From: Flectonema sp. DT1601
Taxonomy: Eukaryota > Euglenozoa > Diplonemea > Diplonemida > Diplonemidae
Assembly: GCA_964019425.1 (NCBI GenBank)
Contig: OZ025835.1
Coordinates: 434,001-498,000 of the forward strand
Reading direction: 5' to 3'
Length of the DNA stretch: 64,000 bases
The position numbers and the translations under genes are program-made. The notes under the pieces are model-generated. The model was not told the origin of the DNA and did no database searches. It worked only from the letters and a program-made list of their open reading frames with translations. This document shows positions 10,262 to 24,075 of this stretch, one piece after another; position 1 is the first letter of the stretch, and each line of letters starts with the position of its first letter.

Positions 10262-13200
10262 TTATGCTCGAGGTGCGGCTATCAGGTCATTTGCAATACT
10301 CAATAGTTGGTCAGACCAGTCGGTGTCTGCTTCTCTGTGTGACTCAAAAGTTCCTTCAGCTACTTGATTTCTGAAAGATTCGTATGCCTGTTTCTCAGCT
10401 TCGCCAGCTTGTAGTGTAGAATCCTCAATGAACAAAGACTCATGTCTTAGAATTCTGGTCGGTTCAGGAATATCCCTGTCCTGAAATGTTTCGACTAGGA
10501 AACGAAGAGCTGGATCTGAATTTAAACATTTAGCAGTTTCTAATTTGAATTTATCAGAAAACTTAACGAGATTATTTAACATGTCTTTCTGCATATCAGA
10601 AAAGACTCTGTCGCGTAAATTTGTATATAGAACATGGTTCCTCGACGGAATACTGTCATCAACTACTTTCTTTTGAATCCATTCTTTTGCTACAGACAGA
10701 TTGAATACTGCTGACTCTGGAGTACCGTCTGAACAAAATCGATAAATATTTACTTTATTAACCTGACCGTATCTGTAATTTCGGAATATGGCTTGTTGAT
10801 CTTGAGCAGGATTGTAAGAAACATCATACAAGACAGCTTTATGTGCGGTGTTTAAATTAATACCTACTCCTCCAGCACGTGTTGAGATTAAGAAGACAGC
10901 TGCTCTACCAGAAATCTTTTGAAAGTTGTCAATGCTTGCTCGACGACTGTCATCTGAACTGTGTCCAGTGAGCTGAAAAACAAATCTTTCATCACCAATA
11001 ACACTCTTGATGTAAGGCTTTATGAAATCTATAATTGACGTGTATTGTGAGAATACTAATATTTTCTCGTCGTTGATAACACAATACTTGATAATGGTCA
11101 GCAGGGCAGAGAGCTTAATAGAAGTTTCTACTTTTGTCATATGGTTTTTTTCATAGTCCACATCAAGAAGAGCTCTCGCCCATTCCTTATCTCCAAGTGT
11201 ATCAAATCCTTTTATAACAAAATTCCTAAGCGTGTCTGGATGAGCACACAACTTAGTCATAACTGCTGAATAAAAAAAATATATTTTACTGTCCCGAGTT
11301 GAATCTGATGAATGAGATTTCCTGAATTTATTATAAAGTTCTTTTTGGATATCAGACAGAGGAAGCATTATGACGAATTCTTGCTTCTCAGGAAGATCAC
11401 TTATTAATATAGATTGGTCTCTGCGGATGATGAACGGCCTTAATTCCTGCAGTAGTATATAAGAACGCTTCTTCATAATTGATATTTCAAGTTCAGTGCT
11501 ATCGTGTCGTTGCCCAGCCACAATCGATTTTTGAAAATAATTAATAAAACCTCCCCTCGTAAAGTATCCAGGAATGATGAAATTCACCATCACAAAATAT
11601 TCTTCCAAAGAATTTTGCAAAGGAGTTCCAGTCAAAAGGATCCTTCTTGACGTTGCTATGAGAGAAAGACATTGGTTCAAAACTGATGATTGATTTTTTA
11701 AAGCATGACCCTCATCTAATATAACAATATCAGGCCCTGGATTTCGAAGCATTATTTCAACTCGATGTCCTACATCCCAATTAACCATCGTTACATATTG
11801 TGAATAACTTGTTACAAGAATGGCATCTTCAGAGGTATCGTACCACTCCGATAGCATTTGTAATTTATCTGACCTTGATAGTTTGCTACTTAAACAATGA
11901 ACTGTGTGAGATGATCTATTGATATTCCATTTGTTAATCTCATTATCCCAATTATAGAGAGTAGACTTGGGAGTGATGATTAATGCTTTGGAAACATGTT
12001 TTTGTCGGAATAGCAGTTGAAGAAATATTACGATTTGAGCAGTTTTTCCCAAACCCATCGAATGAGCTAACCCACATCCGAGAGGACAGTTTATGGTGTT
12101 TGATCGTCGTGCGCGAGCTACAACATTTTTCCATAAAAATCTGATTCCCTCAATCTGATGTGGTTTTAACAAATCAGCTACTTCATTCGGAAGTGATATC
12201 GATGGCGTCTTATCTATTGTGTGCCAAATATCTATTTCAGTTTCAGGCGGTGGATCACTTCCCAACATAATCTGTTCTTCATCATCAGCAAGTGACTGAC
12301 TAGTTGCGATGTGTTCTTTTCGCGAGACACTTTCCTCAATTAAGATTCTTGCTTTCTCTGTCTTTCTCGCAGCAGATAAGTTTCCTCCAAATACTTCGTC
12401 TGTGTCACCTGTAAGCAGTCGTTGTTGCTTTTCGTATTCTCGCTTTTGGTGCCCACAGACCATGCAAAGAGGTGGATTTCCATCACACGAACATAAAGTA
12501 GTAGCGGTGTACTTTTCCATAAATTTCTCGTGTGGTGTCTTCTTCTTGTAGTTTATATAGTTTTCGAGTGACTCACTAGAAGCTGAGTCGTCGGTATCGA
12601 CGTCGATAACTTCCATTTTTCTGCGTCGTGAAACTTTTTTGATCTGTTGATTTGATGCGTCCCGTCGGTATACACAGGCTATGCAAAAAGGTGCATTCCC
12701 ACCACACGAACAGACAAGTTTTTCTCTCAAAAGTTGACTAAGTAAATTCTCTTTAAATGTTCTCCTGGATTTCGAAGGCAGGACATCAATATCGACATCA
12801 ATAACTTCTGGCTTTTCTTGTTGCGGAACTTTCTTCTTTTTTTTTACTACTTTTGACTCAGTGATGATGTTTCCTTCATCTGAGTTTGTTGAAAGAGCTG
12901 CAGCGTCATCGAGAACTTGAGCCTGGTCATTGTCTAACATATTGAAAACATTCTCCATATCAGATGGTTGATTATTAAGAGAAGGTTGGATGTCATCATC
13001 AAGTGACTCGTTGGGTTCTTTTTCTGAAATACTTTCATCAATTACTTCTTCAGCTGACAAGTCTGTATCGAATATATCATCGATACTACTGGTAGCTAAT
13101 AGCTCACGTTGTTGATGTAAACAGAACTCGCAAAGAGGTGGGTTCCCACCACACGAACAGACGCTCTTCTTCATTAAATTATTTATAAAATTATCGGGTG

Positions 13201-13675
13201 ATTCGGTCGAAGATGGGAGGACAACAGCGTCAACATCTATGACTTCTGCCTCACTCTGTTGTGGAATTATTTTATTCCTTTTTATTACTTTTGATTCGGT
13301 GATGTCATCTGAGTTTGTCGAAAGAGCTGCAGCGTCTACCAGATCCTCGTCTAACATATTAAATATGTCCTCTATGTCAGATGGTTGATTCATAATGTTA
13401 TCCTTCAGATCAGAAGAATGAATTGACGAGTTCGTCATATCGACATCAACTGCTTCGACCTGCTTAACTACTTTATATCCTCCCACTACTTTTGTTAATA
13501 AATCTTCACTGATATCTGAGCAATCTGAACTGCTATCAAGAGAGAGCTTTTTTCGTTTTATTTGATTAACATCTTCAGTGTTGCAGTCAAACGAATCTTT
13601 TCTACGTCTGGTGTCAGTTATTTCACATAAATCGATTTGATCAACATTTATTACTGGTTCATGATTTGGCATCAT
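10262..13675 (-). CDS. SNF2-family helicase, ATRX/ARIP4-like, with three SIM-like/Cys-cluster modules
   Basis: A 1137-residue single-exon ORF, paralogous to the neighbouring 5732-9793 gene. The N-terminal half holds three copies of a module: an acidic-hydrophobic EVIDVD motif, matching the SUMO-interacting pattern (hydrophobic-hydrophobic-x-hydrophobic plus acidic), then a Cys cluster C-x-C-x5-C-x2-C. The clusters are near residues 171-183 (CSCGGNPPLCEFC), 320-333 and 392-405. The first two modules also share an upstream QPSD(I/M)E(D/N)(I/V)FNMLD block, showing internal duplication. The helicase core has SMGLGKT (~537), LDEGH (~651), LTGTPLQN, STRAGGVGIN (~926) and QQAIFRNYRYG. The N-termini of both paralogues share SISEDLLT or DISEDLLT. 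Nuclear chromatin remodelling is inferred from the family; SUMO binding is inference. AACAG lies 3 nt before the first ATG. Confidence 0.9.
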   Translation of the reverse strand: MMPNHEPVINVDQIDLCEITDTRRRKDSFDCNTEDVNQIKRKKLSLDSSSDCSDISEDLLTKVVGGYKVVKQVEAVDVDMTNSSIHSSDLKDNIMNQPSDIEDIFNMLDEDLVDAAALSTNSDDITESKVIKRNKIIPQQSEAEVIDVDAVVLPSSTESPDNFINNLMKKSVCSCGGNPPLCEFCLHQQRELLATSSIDDIFDTDLSAEEVIDESISEKEPNESLDDDIQPSLNNQPSDMENVFNMLDNDQAQVLDDAAALSTNSDEGNIITESKVVKKKKKVPQQEKPEVIDVDIDVLPSKSRRTFKENLLSQLLREKLVCSCGGNAPFCIACVYRRDASNQQIKKVSRRRKMEVIDVDTDDSASSESLENYINYKKKTPHEKFMEKYTATTLCSCDGNPPLCMVCGHQKREYEKQQRLLTGDTDEVFGGNLSAARKTEKARILIEESVSRKEHIATSQSLADDEEQIMLGSDPPPETEIDIWHTIDKTPSISLPNEVADLLKPHQIEGIRFLWKNVVARARRSNTINCPLGCGLAHSMGLGKTAQIVIFLQLLFRQKHVSKALIITPKSTLYNWDNEINKWNINRSSHTVHCLSSKLSRSDKLQMLSEWYDTSEDAILVTSYSQYVTMVNWDVGHRVEIMLRNPGPDIVILDEGHALKNQSSVLNQCLSLIATSRRILLTGTPLQNSLEEYFVMVNFIIPGYFTRGGFINYFQKSIVAGQRHDSTELEISIMKKRSYILLQELRPFIIRRDQSILISDLPEKQEFVIMLPLSDIQKELYNKFRKSHSSDSTRDSKIYFFYSAVMTKLCAHPDTLRNFVIKGFDTLGDKEWARALLDVDYEKNHMTKVETSIKLSALLTIIKYCVINDEKILVFSQYTSIIDFIKPYIKSVIGDERFVFQLTGHSSDDSRRASIDNFQKISGRAAVFLISTRAGGVGINLNTAHKAVLYDVSYNPAQDQQAIFRNYRYGQVNKVNIYRFCSDGTPESAVFNLSVAKEWIQKKVVDDSIPSRNHVLYTNLRDRVFSDMQKDMLNNLVKFSDKFKLETAKCLNSDPALRFLVETFQDRDIPEPTRILRHESLFIEDSTLQAGEAEKQAYESFRNQVAEGTFESHREADTDWSDQLLSIANDLIAAPRA

Positions 13676-15052
13676 ACCCTGTTAGGAATACTAGACTTTG
13701 TTGATTTATAAATGAAGCTTATTTACAATCGTTTTGCTACTTCATTATTTAGTCTGTTGGTAAAAATGTATTTATGGAGATTAATAGTGTAGTATCTGCA
13801 CACAAATCGCGATACGAACGGGAAACCAGCGGGTGGTGAGGCAAAAAATAATGCAATGAAAGAGAAAAGGACTTTTTTTTTTTTTTTTTTTTTTTTTCTC
13901 CCTTCTTTTTTTTTTTTTTTTCTTTTTTTCCTTATCTTTTTTTTTCTCTTTTTTTGTTTGTTTGTTATGTATTTTTTTTTTTCAAAGTATTTCCTCTTGG
14001 CTACTCATTGCAATACTCTTTCCTCTCCTCATCCCTCTCGAGAGGCAGCATCAAATAACCCTTCTGGGAGTCTTTATCTATCGCTAAAAGTTTAATAAAG
14101 AAACTAGAAATAAAGAAAGAGGGGAGAGAAAGATGGAGAGAAAAAGAAGGGAAAAAATAAAGGGAAAGGGAGGAAAATTTAATTCAGAGGGGAAAATGGA
14201 AATGGGAAACAAAAATATTCTCTATAGGGTGGGGGAAAAAAAATTTTAAGAAACAGGCTCTTGCATCAAGCTGCAGCTTGCCATACACTAAGAAAATTAG
14301 GCTTTTTTTTTTTTTTTTTTTTTTTTTTTGTTTTTTAAATATGCAGCTACCTCACCAACATAAAAAATCAGTCAAACAGGTGCGGTAAGGTCTTCGAGAG
14401 ATATAACATATGTACCATTTTGAGTGCTGTCATTCAGGCTTGAACACAGTGAGATGACGGAGCACAGGTCTTTGAGATAACATGAACAGGTTACGTTGTG
14501 AGAAAAACACCTCTTTTTTTTTTTTTTTTTTTTTCCCTCTTTTCTAATAAACCAAAAAAAAAAAAGAACAAAAAATTAAAAGGGGAAGCGGGAAAAATTT
14601 GCAGGAGGACTATTATTCTCTTACAGCCTGTCTGTACCGTTTTTTTTATTTTTTTTTTTATTCTTTTTATTCTTTTCTAAAATCACTTACCCATTAGTAT
14701 CAGTGAAGACTAAGAAGCGTGTGAGAAACGGAGCACAAGTTGGGGAAGGTCAAACATACATAATTGGCATTGTATGCTTTTAGAAATGTATGCTACCCCC
14801 TTTTTCTTTTTTTATTTTTATTTTGTTTTTTCATCTTGCATCACTCTTTAATAAGAAAACCCAGCATGACAAACCCTCGGCTAGGGAAAGTAAGGTCAGC
14901 CAGCAGGGACAAACTCTTTGCTAATAAGGCTAGGCCAAAGAGTTCTTTGTTACGACATTAACGCAAAACATAGAACAGCGGGGGGTAGCTTCAATACTTG
15001 TTCTGTAACGAGTATCATAGGGTAGAATGGAAAGTAATAAAAGACGTGAAGA
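13676..15052. other. Long T/A-homopolymer-rich intergenic region
   Basis: Contains many runs of 15-25 T or A (13867-13920, 14304-14330, 14514-14533) and purine-rich stretches, with no convincing ORF or RNA gene. A few hundred bases next to 15053 probably belong to the Cdc48 3' UTR. Confidence 0.6.
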
Positions 15053-17674
<2,622 letters not shown>

Positions 17675-17854
17675 TTTATTAGTTTAAATTCTAAAGAAGA
17701 AAAAACAACTATTTTAAGTAACCGCTACGAATGTATATTTATATGGACTGCTTTGGAGATTAAGATAAATAAGACAAAATAAATATTCAATCAAAATCAG
17801 TCAGCAGGTAGGTGCAATAATAATACTAAATTAGTGAACTACAAAATATGTTGA

Positions 17855-17900
<46 letters not shown>

Positions 17901-18527
17901 AATAAAAAAACAAGTGTTTGTAGAACACTTCAGTCAAACACATAAATCGAAGTATAACCATATAATCACGGCACAAAAAAATAAAAATAAAAATAAAAAT
18001 AAAATAACAAACTAGTATAAAACAACTAAGGAATATAAAAAAAATTTACAAAACTAAAAACAAAGTAATTAGATAGGAATCTAAGGTAAGTGCTGAGGGT
18101 TTTTTTTTTTTTTTTTTTTAGCAACCTCACAGCTATGTTTATTTTGCCAAGCTAAAGCCATGTCGTGCCTTTATCGCCACAGAGGTGTGTGATTGGCAGC
18201 AACAGACATAGCTATCTCCCTTTTATCGTGTATCTGAATCACGTGAGGTAGTACTCACAAGATCGCGTTACAAAGTGGTCAGCTTGTCTTTACATTCTCA
18301 GTTGGTGAGAATATGCAAAGATTCTTCTCGGGAACGAAACCCAAAAACTGAGATGTCCCACAACACGCAGAAAATCGGAAAATCCTGAACCAAGGAATGA
18401 GTGAAAAAAAATAAATTAACTAAGAGAAATGACAGCGTAAGTGAAGTGCAAGACGACGGTAGTATCCGCTCTGAGCAGGGTGATACTACATCCATTCAGA
18501 TGTTTGCTACTAATGATGGTTTCCATT
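17675..18527. other. Intergenic region
   Basis: AT-rich, with a T run of about 44 at 17852-17895, A(A)AAT repeats near 17980-18010 and another T run at ~18101-18119. Contains the Cdc48 leader and the 3' UTR of the channel gene. No further gene is supported; the short plus-strand ORFs around 18400-18660 lie antisense to the channel gene. Confidence 0.6.
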
Positions 18528-21500
18528 TTATACAAAACTTTCGGAGGTTGGAATTTGAACAGTCGGATGGGATGCAGGAAGCTCATCAGGTACACCAAAC
18601 ATATCATTCTGGTCAGCTGGGTCATCAATTCGTTTATCACCTTCACTACTGTCACCCGCGGTAGCGAGTAGTTCCATATCCATATCAGATCTATTACTAC
18701 CTGAACTTGATGACTCGTCAAGATTAGCAATGTTTGCAGTGAGACCCGCGAAGGGTCGAAAGCGTTTGACACCTAAACTGGTACTTGTCATCGATACTTC
18801 TGAACAAGTAGCTGATGAACGAGAACCAACAGATTTATCATCCATATTTAGATGATCTCGAGTACGCTCATCAGTAGCACATTCTTTACATAAAATAAAA
18901 TGACCATCAGGACAGCACAAGAACGACTCATGATCTAAATCAGTTGTTGGGATCCCAAGACGACGATTCTGAAGACACTTCACACCATCGCAGTTTGCTG
19001 ATTCTAAATTCTCAATATCATCGACATCCTGTAGTGATACCATATCCTCGTCTTCATTACCAAATATTATGGTCGTACTCGTATCTTGTCTTTCACCAAG
19101 TACATATTTAGCTGAAGGAATTGATAACAAACCAGGGTCATCATTATCAGGAGAATTATCCATTCTTTTTGATACTCTCATAAGCTTTCCACACTTCCTT
19201 CCACCTTTTAATGTTTTCGTACATCGATGTGCCTTTGGTACATGTAAAAACTGATTGATAAGATTATTCTTGCCACGTTCTTCTATCAAAGGGGGTCTTG
19301 GTATGAGTGTCAAGTGGTCGCGTGAACCCCAACGGAGATGGTGAAGGGCCCACTTTGTAGTAAGAAGCCGATCGAATTGCATTGCAATGGATTCTATTCC
19401 GAGTAAGATATCATTATACTCCTCTACGTAATGTACATTGTGTTGTCTTAGGATACTTTCAATCTCACAAAATGTATCCATCAGTGGGTCTTGCCAGTCG
19501 TAGTACTCTTCTTGTTCAAGTGGATCTCCCTCCTCTGGTCCTGCGTGGTCTTCGAAGCAGCATATAGAAAATAGTTTTTCCATTACAAGTCCATTCTTTT
19601 TCGGTTTTTTAAATATCACTGCTGCCAGTCGCTGATACATTTTGTGCCAGTCATCAACGTGTTTATATCCTTCATCAAGTTTAAATCTAAGAATAAGAAG
19701 GTACAGCTTGTCCATACACTTTGGAACTTGCGACTGTCGCTGTTTGCGCATTGCTCTAATTTTTTGTACAACGGGGTAGTCATTCCAACGAACGTAATCC
19801 CAGTCAAGTTGACGTGATTTCACTGCTTTGCGTTTTGCAATAGATCTGTGGTAGTCTGTTGTTTGGATCAACTGTTCCTCAAGTAGTTCCCAATTCACTT
19901 TGTCACGGTGCTCGTCAGGAATACCTCCCAAGTTAGATAAGAATTCATCCAAGGCAGTTGTTTCATGTTGAGCTAGCGATCGTTGTAGTCTCCTTACTTC
20001 TGGGTTTAATTTTAACCCTCTAGCAAGCTGCTTTGGTGTAATGTGTTTATGTTGTAATTTTAACTTTCGATATACTCCGTAAATAGTTGCTCCTTTGCTT
20101 CCAGTTGTCGACCAATTCCCACATGAACTGTTTCCACTGGCACCACTAATTCCACTCGCACCACTCATGCCACTTCTGTGACTTGAAGCAACACTGCTGC
20201 CTCCCACTGATCCTCGTCGTCCCTTTTCAACTAAAACATCAAGTCCACGACGATTTGTATTGTGTCTGTGTGACTGATGGACGGCAGCGTCGAGGTACCT
20301 GATTTTCAATAACATTATTTGAGTACAACAGATTATCCGAAACCTAACAGAGGTGCCGCAAGCGGTTGTCACATAAAAGTAAAAAGTTCATATTAATACA
20401 TACCTAGGTGACATAAACTGTTTACTTGCGATGTCAACATATTCATGTCTATAGTCTTTAAGAACAACCATTGGATTGAATGGGACGGATAATTCAAGGA
20501 GAGCAAGCTTCACGGCTGGATGGTCTTCGTGTCGTTCTTCTCGCTCTTTTTCTTTTGCTCGTAAATAACCAGTTTTGGCTATCGTTGAGGAGACTCTCGC
20601 AGTTATATTTCCGATCATACCAATTCCACAAATCATTAAAATACAAGCGAGAATCCTTCCAAGAACCTGACGGGGTGTCATGTCACCGTATCCGACAGTA
20701 GTCGCAGTCACAAAACAAAACCACAAGCAATGCCAATAACTTTCGAAAACTTCTTGATCTTCTTGTTCAACAATTTTTAAAATACCCGCCACAGTAATTA
20801 ACAATAACACCGCAACTATTGGTAACATCCACTTCCCATGATGAAGAACAAGAGAGAGATAGGCAGATTGATTTGTTACCTTTCTGTACAGACGCATTAT
20901 TCTAAATATTTTTAAGATCCGAATAATCCTAAACAATCTGGTTAAAACTAACAAATCAAGGTTTCCAGTGGAACCCTCAAAACCAGGGAGATCACAAGCC
21001 AATGATGGAAAATCAAACCAATTTTCTTTAAAGAATTTAGTAAATGTCATGGATTTGTCATCCCTGTAAACCCATCTGAATATTAAATCTATCGCAAACA
21101 GAGTCGCTGTGTAGACATCAATCCAAGAGAAAATACTTAGAGTTCTTGACGGAAGCCGTGTCTTCTCCCACACTGGTACTATAACCAATATAACACTGAA
21201 GAGAGTTAGTAAGAGAAGGAATACTTGAGCAGCATTTTCAAGTTTGTTGTAAAGAGTCATTCTGGATTTTAAGTCTTGAATCTCATGCTCTATAACATTA
21301 TATAAAGATCTCTTATCATTAAATGTGTTAGACTCTACAATGGCATCTCTAACTTTTGCTTCTTCATCTTCTTCAAGTATTTCCGCTTCCACCAATCGAC
21401 CTTCAGCCAGAAGTGATTCTCTTGCTCTGAATATCATTGTTGTGACAATGATTAATATCATTGTGATGCCACCCCACAACATCCACAAGACTAGTATGTC

Positions 21501-23075
21501 TTCCATACATGATCCTGGATTGGTTTCTATTTCATAGGTGCATGCTCCATGAACTTCAAATAAATCCTCTTCGTTTCCGATACCGTCATTATCAGTGTCC
21601 CAGGAAAACTCTGTCAATTTTGGGAATCGGTCTTGTTTGTCAAATAGTCCATCATTGTCTTTGTCAAGATCAATTTTTACTAACTTTGTTGGATCTGTGA
21701 GAGACCGTGCAATAATCGTATCGTAATAACCAGCAATACGATCAGTACGGTCAATAGTACATGTATAAGTTCGATAGCTTTGGGGAATGCAAGCATCCGT
21801 TTCATTGCGAACATCTGCTGTTTTTGCCATCATTAATTCTTGTTGATCGCTACTCCCGAATATCACAGCTCCCGGAATTGCCAGTTGCAAGAAGATCTGT
21901 TTGTTACTGTATGAATCTATAAATACTATCTGTTCTCTTGTAAGTGATCGTTGTGGATAAGAGATATCAATAGAATAGAAGTGGCTGTATCCCAAAACGA
22001 TAAACAGATTACTCCCACCACCAACAATTGATGTTGCTGTATTCGGGTGGTAAGAACCCGCCGAGCCGACAAGCGAAACCAACTCAGAAACCTTGAATCT
22101 GAAAAAGGTTGCACCCGGATACCGCTCTACCACAATAGAAACATTTGCTGCAAATTCATCATTATGAGTCAACAAGCCAGGAATGCTGTTATGCTTGTAG
22201 ACCGGATGCGGATAACTTCCCCACACAAACTGGCATTCCTGCCTGTCCTCACCAGTCGGTGTCGACCATGCATCAAGGAATAAAATATTCTGGTCTGGTA
22301 GAGGGTTGTAATGAACATGAAAATGACCCGTACCAACATCGTACGAAACTAAACGAGAGCTACTAGTATCAGAGTTGTATTCAATGTAAAGAAGTCGACC
22401 ACGGCATAGCTTCGGAGAGATGTGATGGATGTTGTTTCCCGAAGTTGGATGTTGGATATCAACTTTGTAAAAGCGATAGAGAAGTTGAGAGTAAAGAACG
22501 ACATTCCAACTGCTGCTGGGAGTTTTCCTGTCTAACCACGCCACAGATGTCCCGTCGGTAGTCACAGAATTCGCTTCATTCGAATCATACGTTAGAACTA
22601 TTGTTCGTCTGTCTGTTCCATATCGCTGATATGCTTTCCACTGATCAGGCTTTGACCATCCAAAGAACTCACTGCTTGGCACTGGAGTAGTAGCTCTTTT
22701 AAAACCCTCTTTGTCCAAGTAAGGGATGACCGTGTTTTCCAACTCGGTGACCTTCACTATCCACGCAGTTTTACCATTTCGAAGTTGAAAGATGTCTGTG
22801 TATGCTATAAGGTCATCCTTAAATGAAATTCGAGCATTAATCCACAGCGGTATTCCACTTCCCCACCCCGACCACACACCTGTCTGTTTATCTTCTGCTA
22901 TTTCCGTTGTAGACAGTGTGTACGGACCCGCTTCTCCCTTAGCAAGTTCCAGGTACCCATATCCTTCAGATATCCCGTCGCATCTACTATTAGCTAAATG
23001 GGTCTTAATAGCTTCTGACGCAACCAGCAACTGCAACAACAGCAACACCTGCAACAAAACGATATTGAGGATCAT
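18528..23075 (-). CDS. Voltage-gated K+ channel with a large ectodomain, TSP3-like Ca repeats and a long cytoplasmic tail
   Basis: Exons 23075-20404 and 20298-18528, with a 105-nt GTATGT...CAG intron, give ~1480 residues. The join reads MSPR then YLDAAVHQS in frame. A signal peptide (LLLQVLLLLQLLVASEA type) precedes a ~450-residue ectodomain. Two thrombospondin type-3-like Ca-binding repeats follow (DLDKDNDGLFDKQD ~470; DTDNDGIGNEED ~495). A lone TM helix (~524-547) is followed by a six-TM channel. S4 has regularly spaced Arg/Lys (RLFRIIRILKIFRIMRLYRK, ~710-730), and the pore filter is TTVGYGD (~790). The C-terminal ~600 residues include Gly/Ser-rich linkers, an unknown helical domain and a Cys/His cluster (CCPDGHFILCKEC, ~1349). 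K+ selectivity and voltage gating follow from motifs; the ectodomain ligand is unknown. TTTCCCAG lies 14 nt before the ATG. Confidence 0.9.
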
Positions 23076-23564
23076 GCATGTCCTTAATCTGGGAAATGTA
23101 AATTAACTCCTCAAAAGAATTACTCTTCCACAGTAAAGCAAAATTACGGTAATGAATACTTCACGAAGGCATAGTGACAATTTGATTTTAATACCACGAC
23201 CAAAATCACACAACCACAACAGAAGTGTTTGTTTATAAAAGAAACAACTCAAAGAAGATTCAACTTCAAACTTCTAATCAACGGCTTCGAAGACAAAAAT
23301 AAGGGCAAGAAGACAAGCACACCAGAAGCCTAATTCACAGAGCTAGAGATGTAATTAACTGTGATACCTGTAGTGGAATTATAATAAGTACAGGGAGGTG
23401 CAGCATAGACAAAAAATAAACATCAATGTGTAAACAACCGATCGAATAATGAAAGAAACAAAGAGGGTTTAAAGAGCCGCAAATGCAACACAGGAAGCAA
23501 GCACTACTTATCATTGTAATCAACGCTTACCTCCTCATCACCATACAATACCTTTCTGTATTGA
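23076..23564. other. Intergenic region upstream of the channel gene
   Basis: AT-rich, no ORF of note. This is where minus-strand host-type genes stop and the mobile-element region begins. Confidence 0.5.
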
Positions 23565-23798
23565 TCAATCACCATTACTTGCATTTGCCTTTGCCTTTGT
23601 AACACATTTTGCCTTAACCTCCATATGATCAGCTGTTGTGTAATATGGTTTACCCTTCAATGCAACGACTGCGGTAATGAGTTTGCCATTCATTTCATCC
23701 TTAAAGTAACTCGGAACCTTCGTACGATTTTCTGTGCAGAGCGCAGGGCCACTTGGGGCGATAATACCAAGGTAAGACGCTTGAAGCTGCTGGCACAT
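23565..23798 (-). pseudogene. Gene fragment related to the leader of the papain-like pseudogene
   Basis: A 77-codon frame beginning CQQLQASYLGIIAPSGP. The piece CQ(Q/P)L(Q/I)A(S/T)YLG recurs on the same strand at about 26690-26780, just upstream of the papain-like pseudogene, so the two are probably related copies. The remainder (VPSYFKDEMNGKLITAVVALKGKPYY) is not recognised. No flanking exons could be assigned. Confidence 0.35.
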
Positions 23799-23940
23799 GT
23801 CCAGATTTTATAGCTTCACGGACGCCAGCAGCGAATGGGTATGATATCCAATTGGATTAAACAGTTTGCTTTCCTTTTTGTCTTTGCTGTCGATGCGCAG
23901 CTGTAGACAAAGAAGTTTAGTTTAGTTAGCAAAATACAAA

Positions 23941-24075
23941 CTGATGACTACGAGGGGTCTGGGTAGCCCGCATCAGTAAGGACCCAATCGCGAAGATTGT
24001 AGTTTCATAGTATTGGCTGGAAGTGATCGACTTCCAGCCTCCACCTTGCCCAGAGGCTAACAGGTTGTAAACAAC
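23941..24075. other. Dense cluster of inverted repeats (possible structured RNA)
   Basis: Within 135 bp: CTGATG/CATCAG (23941-23946 with 23971-23976), CAATC/GATTG (23985-23989 with 23995-23999), a perfect 10-bp stem GGCTGGAAGT/ACTTCCAGCC with a 5-nt loop (24015-24039), GCCTC/GAGGC (24037-24041 with 24053-24057) and GTTGT/ACAAC (24064-24075). Some stems are mutually exclusive. No known RNA family was recognised, and a tRNA cloverleaf does not fit. Confidence 0.4.

Noticed and set aside
20299-20372. Separate gene starting at 20372
   Set aside because: The first codons lie in an intron. The frame joins in phase to the channel gene, and MSPR|YLDAA is continuous.
23941-23999. Hammerhead ribozyme (CTGATGA is present)
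   Set aside because: The required GAAA after stem II and a proper cleavage-site stem are missing.
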